From Prostheceraeus crozeri (lineage: Eukaryota > Platyhelminthes > Polycladida > Euryleptidae): a DNA stretch of 64,000 nucleotides. Each line of letters opens with the position of its first letter. Position 1 is the first letter of the stretch. The notes below the pieces were generated by a model, which was not told where the DNA came from, ran no database searches, and was given only the letters and a program-made list of their open reading frames with translations. The DNA lies in assembly GCA_907163375.1 (NCBI GenBank), contig CAJQUW010002137.1, forward strand, positions 1 to 64,000, read 5' to 3'. A program made the position numbers and the translations under genes. This document shows, piece after piece, positions 56,996 through 64,000 of this stretch.

Positions 56996-59900
56996 CTTAT
57001 AGCTGGGTAAATTGTCAGGCAGCTATTCCTGATGTTATGGTAAGGCAAGATAGTTTTCTATGCTGTTTATAAATTCTTTTGTCTTCACAAAGAGAAAACG
57101 ATTGCATTTATCAAATTCGTTTATTTTGAAAGAATTGTCACGCTTACTGAATGATTGGCAGCAGAATTGAGTTAAATGTGTAAATCCAATCGTTGAATCA
57201 CAGGGCTTCTTGGTTCTTTTTGATGATTCCATCCATCCGTGCAACAAATTACTCAATAAAGATGGCCTACGTGACTTGATTTTTTTTGTTGTTGTCTGCG
57301 TGAATCGAAAGTCAGTAGTGAAGATCATGAAAACTCAAACTTGATAACTTGCCAGATGTGCATCACAAAATTCAAAATTTAACATAGCACTCAAAAGAAG
57401 ACTAAGTACAAACTATCTACAAGAAGAGGTAACTACAGCAGGCTATGTACAAACATCATGCTCAACAAACGTGAAGGACAATAGACATCTCAAACATCCT
57501 ATTATCACAAGTTGAACGTTGAAACACCCTGCCCCCGTTGGCAAATCTTAGATTTTCCAACACTCTCAACTGTCAATCTCCCTTTTCTAGAAGATGCAAC
57601 TTTTGGACCGGCCTGGTAATGACGCTCTATCGGTCTGCTCTCTTCATTCTTCTTCGCTTTTTTGGATGTCTGTTGTCCATCTTCAGCTTCACTCTCACTG
57701 TTGGTGGCTTGCTTTCGCTTTTTACTTTTTTGGGGTTTCTTTGCCTCTTCACTACTGCTGCTGTCGTCATCACTATCCTCACTATCTGATGAATCTTGTT
57801 TCGTTGGTTTTGCCTTTTCAGTCTTTTGCTTTTTTGCATTTGGTGCATGTGTATCTAAAGTGGGCTCTGGACGTTTTCTAGATTTCCGATTCTGTTGCTT
57901 GCCTTCAGATTCGGAGTCTGAATTGCTTGATGGAGATTCTTTTTGACTTACAGGCTTGGTTTTCGCAGGAGTTGGCTTTTTCTTGACAACTTTCTTTTCT
58001 TCAGAGCTATCACTGTCCGAGTCTGAAGAGGATTCCTTCTTTGGTTTGCCTTTAGGTGGTGTCGCTTTAACTTGTGGCTTAGCAGGTGCATCGTCCGAAC
58101 TGTCACTGTCTGAAGATGAATCCTTTGTCTTCTTTGTAGCGATAATTTTCGTTTTGCTGGATGCTACTTTCGATTTCTTCGATGGTTCATCATCGGAACT
58201 GTCGCTGTCGGATGACGATTCCTTGGGCTTATGCTTTTGTGCAGCTGGTTTCGTGGCAACAGGCTTTGTAACTTTCTTAACTGGTTTGACATCTTCAGAG
58301 CTATCGCTGTCACTGTCATCTGATGAAGATTCTTGCTTCCAAAACTGTTCGAGCTTTTTGTCAATCTCATTCAAAATGTGTGATGATTCACTCTTTCTAC
58401 TCAAATTTTGTACAATCATACTTTTCTTTTCCTGCGGACAATTTCTCAAAATACTTCTGTGACAGGGGCCTGCTATAATATATCCAAAAAAGGAATCGAT
58501 GGCAATAGGCTTCACCTCGCGGTATTCATCATCAGGAAGTATTACTTTTCCGCTCATCAACTGATAGTAATATCTAGCACCCAAAAACATGTCAATGGAA
58601 GATTCTGATTGAGGCATTTCATCAGCATAATTCAAATCCTGCAGGTGTGGACACTGGTTCAAATCTAGGTCGATTGAATCGAAAGACGAACAAATTTTTC
58701 CTTTTTTCACATGTCCTTGTATGAGAATTCTTCTGTCTTCAGTTTCATCCAATGGTCCAATATTGGCTTCAACTGTCTTACTGTTGCGCTCATAATGTTC
58801 ATGTCCTCCGAATCCCTGCACTTTGAAAGAACCTGCATCTTGCGTTGTAAGACCAAGTCTTTCTACAACAGAATCAGTGAAAAACGTAATGTGACTCAAT
58901 GAATCGAGTCCTACTCGCACAACTATACTTCCTATACCGTTGTACAACCTAGCTTTCGCTGTAGGCAAAGTGGTCTCTACAAGTCCATCACTACTAGCCA
59001 GCTCATTTCTACATACAAGAGTCTTGTCACGAGTCTGGGCCTTCGTGATCATTGTGGCATTCTTTGGCAGAGAGTTGCGCGTATATTCATCAACAGGGAC
59101 ATCGGTAAGGTGAAGAAGTCGGTGATGAAAACCTTTGCATCCTTCGACTGTACAGCGCTTATCACATTTATACGATGTCTTAGGATGATCAATGTGGTCC
59201 TTCGGCATCAAACATTTACCACAAATGTGTCTCATTTTGAGGTGAAATTGGAAACATCTGTCCTTTTGAGTAAGATTTTGAAAGTCTCTGCAATCATAGA
59301 GCTGGTGATCTCTTGAACAGCAAGCACATTTTGTAACTCTTGAACTGTCCTTTTTGCCTCCATTGGTCACAAGCGAATGAGCAGTAGAGACGTTTTCTTG
59401 ATTTTCGGATCGCGAGTTACTATTGTCATGGTTCTTGAATTTTTGCATGTTATTGCTCTGACGATCAGCATTCTTCCAAGAACGTCTTTCATCATTGTTG
59501 CTAATGACATCTTTTTGGGCAGAAGTTTGCCTGGAGGAGTACAACGCTTCTTTAACAGAGAGCTTCGACTCAATGAACTCAAAGAGCCTTTTAGTGGAGG
59601 GACTATCACTTTTTTCAATTGAGGGAGTAACTACTTTCTCGATCCATTCTTCTTCCATCGGAACAAGCAATTGTTTCTCAATTATCTGCGTCATGATTTG
59701 ATCGACAGATATTTTGTTTTTCTCGATAAGAGACATTTTTGTTTGAGATGTCTAATAAATTTTGCAGACCTATGAAATCATCATTCGACCGGTTGCTCAC
59801 AAGAAGCGAATTCACTAGTCTTCTAGTCATTGATTCAGGCTTTGACCAGCGCTTTTTTGACATGCTTCACTGCTACTTCATAATTATCAACTCTAAGCTC

Positions 59901-61234
59901 ATATCCGTCCAAAACTCCTTTGGCTGATCCCTTCATCGCGTCTTTTAAATACTTCAATTTGTAGAAGCGCGAAACAGTTGTGTTTGAATGAATCAACGAT
60001 TCGAAAGCATCCCAGAATGTTGGGAACGACAGTATATTGCCGTAGAATTCAGGGGGTGAACATTGTGCGGAAGAGGACCGGCCTTGATTCCTCTTCTTCG
60101 AGCCGCCTCAAATGACTTAGATAGGCCTTGGCTTTTGGCAAGACATCGTAGAAATTTTCTTTAGTTGAATCAAAGATTTTCAACATCATTTCTTTTTCGG
60201 AACCGTTACTCAAGATTTCGACGTTATCATCGACAAAAATCCTGAGATCTCTCAATCTAGATTCGCATCGTTGCAAGACAGAATCAACTTCATGGTAAGC
60301 ATCTTTGTCTGATACCTTATTCCTCAGATCATCTATGAAATTGCGAACTTCATCACTAATCCTTTCAAATTTGGCTTTGATCTGCTCAACATTGTTGTTT
60401 GAGTCAAGATCAACAGAATTATTATTCGCCATCTGTGATTTTTGTAAATTTTCTATCAGTGAGTTACGTTCTTTTTCATGATCTGTGGTCTGTCTATTAA
60501 TGATGCTCATGAGATAAGCTTGTGACTCTTCTGAAGAGCGCTTCATTTCTAGGAGTAAATCAAAACGCTTTTGATCATCTTGACGTTGCATTTGAAAACT
60601 TTTTTTGGTCCTCTAGACGCTGTTGTGTCAGTAAGACAATCAGTTGATTCGCATCTATTGGATTTGCTACTGTACTGGAGTCATCTTTCCTTACAGTTGA
60701 CCTGCTCTGTGTACTTTGTTCAGATTCATCATCGGTCTCTGCAAAGCGTTGTATAGACAAATTCCAGTCTTTTCTGTGAATTTCCAGTAGTCTGTTTAGC
60801 AGCGCGGATTTATCTCCAGTACTTTTGTGGCCTCTACGTTTTAATTCAGTCTGTAGCCGGGGTTTAGATTTCTCATTTAGTCTCTTTCGCTCTGCTCTTA
60901 TAAACTCAGCTTCACTAACGTACGTGTGTGTATCATCATTATTTTCTACATATACAGAAGGAGTTGCCATCATACAGCAGTAACGAAAAAACACTCTTAA
61001 ACAACTGTATTCAAGCAAGAATTACTCGTAACATGTACAGAAGAATGCAAACGTACTCAGAGATGCAATACTCTTATCAAGCAGAAAGATGCAAACTTTC
61101 TCAAACAATATACACATATGGTGCACGTACGTAAGCTGAGTTTTCATGAAAAAAGGGCAATTTTTTTTCTCTGCGAAGACAAATTGACTGATTTAGCAGC
61201 ATAGAAACTATACACAAGATACTTTATTGAGTAA
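56996..61234 (-). mobile_element. BEL/Pao-like retrotransposon fossil fused to a Nopp140-like segment, unit 1
   Basis: Minus-strand element. Parts in element order: a gag-like region (about 61018-60049) with a SAP-type motif near its start (LNEKSKPRLQTELKRRG.. ) and a coiled-coil-like middle; the gag C-terminal zinc region (within 59736-59100, CCSRDHQLYDC and Cys/His pairs); and a Pao-type aspartic protease with surrounding region (about 58950-58400, GIGSIVVRVGLDSLSH, DMFLGARYYYQL). It then reaches LNEIDKKLEQFW, the usual lead-in to BEL/Pao reverse transcriptase. At that point (about 58335) the sequence changes to an unrelated Ser/Asp/Lys-rich segment; reverse transcriptase, RNase H and integrase are not present. 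AATAAA on the minus strand near 61225 may belong to an LTR, but no LTR pair is defined. It has a few breaks. The unit is repeated in tandem from 61235. Confidence 0.8.
57505..58335 (-). other. Nopp140-like Ser/Asp/Lys-rich segment captured in the BEL/Pao-like element
   Basis: About 275 codons made of acidic serine clusters (ESSSDSDSSDDEPSKK, DSSSDSDSSDDAP, ESSSDSDSDSSEE, DSSDSEDSDDDSSSSEE) alternating with basic Lys/Pro/Ala-rich spacers (KPVATKPAAQKHKP, KATPPKGKPKK). Such alternation of casein-kinase-2-type acidic runs and basic spacers is the defining central region of Nopp140/NOLC1, a nucleolar chaperone of snoRNPs. It is in frame with the protease part and has no introns, as expected of cDNA capture. 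The conserved Nopp140 C-terminal (SRP40) domain and the N-terminal LisH motif are not seen. Low-complexity sequences can arise independently, so the source gene is inferred from the pattern only. The same segment occurs in unit 2 (about 61745-62575). Confidence 0.6.
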
Positions 61235-64000
61235 CTTATAGCTGGGTAAATTGTCAGGCAGCTATTCCTGATGTTATGGTAAGGCAAGATAGTTTTCTAT
61301 GCTGTTTATAAATTCTTTTGTCTTCACAAAGAGAAAACGATTGCATTTATCAAATTCGTTTATTTTGAAAGAATTGTCACGCTTACTGAATGATTGGCAG
61401 CAGAATTGAGTTAAATGTGTAAATCCAATCGTTGAATCACAGGGCTTCTTGGTTCTTTTTGATGATTCCATCCATCCGTGCAACAAATTACTCAATAAAG
61501 ATGGCCTACGTGACTTGATTTTTTTTGTTGTTGTCTGCGTGAATCGAAAGTCAGTAGTGAAGATCATGAAAACTCAAACTTGATAACTTGCCAGATGTGC
61601 ATCACAAAATTCAAAATTTAACATAGCACTCAAAAGAAGACTAAGTACAAACTATCTACAAGAAGAGGTAACTACAGCAGGCTATGTACAAACATCATGC
61701 TCAACAAACGTGAAGGACAATAGACATCTCAAACATCCTATTATCACAAGTTGAACGTTGAAACACCCTGCCCCCGTTGGCAAATCTTAGATTTTCCAAC
61801 ACTCTCAACTGTCAATCTCCCTTTTCTAGAAGATGCAACTTTTGGACCGGCCTGGTAATGACGCCTCTATCGGTCTGCTCTCTTCATTCTTCTTCGCTTT
61901 TTTGGATGTCTGTTGTCCATCTTCAGCTTCACTCTCACTGTTGGTGGCTTGCTTTCGCTTTTTACTTTTTTGGGGTTTCTTTGCCTCTTCACTACTGCTG
62001 CTGTCGTCATCACTATCCTCACTATCTGATGAATCTTGTTTCGTTGGTTTTGCCTTTTCAGTCTTTTGCTTTTTTGCATTTGGTGCATGTGTATCTAAAG
62101 TGGGCTCTGGACGTTTTCTAGATTTCCGATTCTGTTGCTTGCCTTCAGATTCGGAGTCTGAATTGCTTGATGGAGATTCTTTTTGACTTACAGGCTTGGT
62201 TTTCGCAGGAGTTGGCTTTTTCTTGACAACTTTCTTTTCTTCAGAGCTATCACTGTCCGAGTCTGAAGAGGATTCCTTCTTTGGTTTGCCTTTAGGTGGT
62301 GTCGCTTTAACTTGTGGCTTAGCAGGTGCATCGTCCGAACTGTCACTGTCTGAAGATGAATCCTTTGTCTTCTTTGTAGCGATAATTTTCGTTTTGCTGG
62401 ATGCTACTTTCGATTTCTTCGATGGTTCATCATCGGAACTGTCGCTGTCGGATGACGATTCCTTGGGCTTATGCTTTTGTGCAGCTGGTTTCGTGGCAAC
62501 AGGCTTTGTAACTTTCTTAACTGGTTTGACATCTTCAGAGCTATCGCTGTCACTGTCATCTGATGAAGATTCTTGCTTCCAAAACTGTTCGAGCTTTTTG
62601 TCAATCTCATTCAAAATGTGTGATGATTCACTCTTTCTACTCAAATTTTGTACAATCATACTTTTCTTTTCCTGCGGACAATTTCTCAAAATACTTCTGT
62701 GACAGGGGCCTGCTATACTATATCCAAAAAAGGAATCGATGGCAATAGGCTTCACCTCGCGGTATTCATCATCAGGAAGTATTACTTTCCACTCATCAAC
62801 TGATAGTAATATCTAGCACCCAAAAACATGTCAATGGAAGATTCTGATTGAGGCATTTCATCAGCATAATTCAAATCCTGCAGGTGTGGACACTGGTTCA
62901 AATCTAGGTCGATTGAATCGAAAGACGAACAAATTTTTCCTTTTTTCACATGTCCTTGTATGAGAATTCTTCTGTCTTCAGTTTCATCCAATGGTCCAAT
63001 ATTGGCTTCAACTGTCTTACTGTTGCGCTCATAATGTTCATGTCCTCCGAATCCCTGCACTTTGAAAGAACCTGCATCTTGCGTTGTAAGACCAAGTCTT
63101 TCTACAACAGAATCAGTGAAAACGTAATGTGACTCAATGAATCGAGTCCTACTCGCACAACTATACTTCCTATACCGTTGTACAACCTAGCTTTCGCTGT
63201 AGGCAAAGTGGTCTCTACAAGTCCATCACTACTAGCCAGCTCATTTCTACATACAAGAGTCTTGTCACGAGTCTGGGCCTTCGTGATCATTGTGGCATTC
63301 TTTGGCAGAGAGTTGCGCGTATATTCATCAACAGGGACATCGGTAAGGTGAAGAAGTCGGTGATGAAAACCTTTGCATCCTTCGACTGTACAGCGCTTAT
63401 CACATTTATACGATGTCTTAGGATGATCAATGTGGTCCTTCGGCATCAAACATTTACCACAAATGTGTCTCATTTTGAGGTGAAATTGGAAACATCTGTC
63501 CTTTTGAGTAAGATTTTGAAAGTCTCTGCAATCATAGAGCTGGTGATCTCTTGAACAGCAAGCACATTTTGTAACTCTTGAACTGTCCTTTTTGCCTCCA
63601 TTGGTCACAAGCGAATGAGCAGTAGAGACGTTTTCTTGATTTTCGGATCGCGAGTTACTATTGTCATGGTTCTTGAATTTTTGCATGTTATTGCTCTGAC
63701 GATCAGCATTCTTCCAAGAACGTCTTTCATCATTGTTGCTAATGACATCTTTTTGGGCAGAAGTTTGCCTGGAGGAGTACAACGCTTCTTTAACAGAGAG
63801 CTTCGACTCAATGAACTCAAAGAGCCTTTTAGTGGAGGGACTATCACTTTTTTCAATTGAGGGAGTAACTACTTTCTCGATCCATTCTTCTTCCATCGGA
63901 ACAAGCAATTGTTTCTCAATTATCTGCGTCATGATTTGATCGACAGATATTTTGTTTTTCTCGATAAGAGACATTTTTGTTTGAGATGTCTAATAAATTT
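61235..64000 (-). mobile_element. BEL/Pao-like/Nopp140-like fossil, unit 2 (tandem copy, runs off the window)
   Basis: Repeats 56996 onward at an offset of about 4239 bp, beginning CTTATAGCTGGGTAAATTG in both units. It is nearly identical over the 2.77 kb visible, including the junction between the protease part and the Nopp140-like segment and the zinc and protease regions. The two units differ at only a handful of positions, so the duplication is very recent or an assembly effect. It is broken in a few places. The gag half lies beyond the window edge. Confidence 0.85.

Noticed and set aside
57956-58462. 168-codon plus-strand frame opposite the Nopp140-like segment (and its twin at 62196)
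   Set aside because: It is the antisense shadow of the Ser/Asp repeats; its Ser/Leu/Phe-rich composition follows from the opposite strand.

Overview
The window looks like an AT-rich, repeat-dense intergenic region from a marine invertebrate animal. The composition is about one-third GC by eye. There are no bacterial operons, no long intact host reading frame and no exon chain that I can defend. Penelope-like retroelements, LINEs, BEL/Pao and Ty3/gypsy fossils, Tc1/mariner, hAT, pogo and Harbinger-like DNA elements occur together, which points to a metazoan. The 8-mer TAGGCCTA recurs far more than composition predicts, which I have seen associated with marine invertebrates. I cannot name the phylum with confidence; echinoderm, mollusc and cnidarian all remain possible.

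Layout, left to right. 1-2.2 kb: a decayed LINE reverse transcriptase (minus). 2.9-5.6 kb: a Penelope-like element with an inverted copy of its own 3' end in front of it; a 709-bp foldback element has jumped into the right arm. 7-20 kb: copies of a tRNA-headed SINE-like repeat, one copy of a CATAGAGTA-ended DNA element family, arrays of a TAATTG motif, a GC-rich LINE fragment at 15.4-16.3 kb and a small crypton-like candidate at 17 kb. 20.9-28.9 kb: a tRNA-like fragment, a pogo/Tigger-like deletion derivative, a decayed DUF4817-type mariner transposase, a 108-bp hairpin, a 1.3-kb foldback element with 567-bp arms and a hAT-like element. 30.7-31.6 kb: a complete CATAGAGTA element with an 8-bp target duplication. 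33.2-35.3 kb: an old Ty3/gypsy fossil. 35.4-37.9 kb: a Tc1 element (TA duplication) nested in a mariner-like element. 38.1-41.0 kb: a head-to-head palindrome of two Penelope-like half-copies. 41.9-44.3 kb: another CATAGAGTA element and a hAT element, both with 8-bp duplications. 45.8-49.7 kb: the most interesting element, a 3.96-kb DNA transposon with 351-bp inverted repeats and a TAAT duplication. Its transposase begins with zinc-binding motifs like the N-terminal region of RAG1. 51.8-53.8 kb: two small inverted-repeat elements. 57-64 kb: a BEL/Pao-like fossil in which the protease region runs straight into a Nopp140-like Ser/Asp/Lys-rich segment where reverse transcriptase should follow. This 4.24-kb unit is repeated in tandem and runs off the window end.

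There is no pathway or operon logic. The window is a record of successive insertions, several of them nested, and most coding regions are broken. The two observations I would follow first are the RAG1-N-terminus-like transposon and the BEL/Pao-Nopp140-like chimera. All alignments and repeat boundaries were made by eye, so ends may be off by a few bases.
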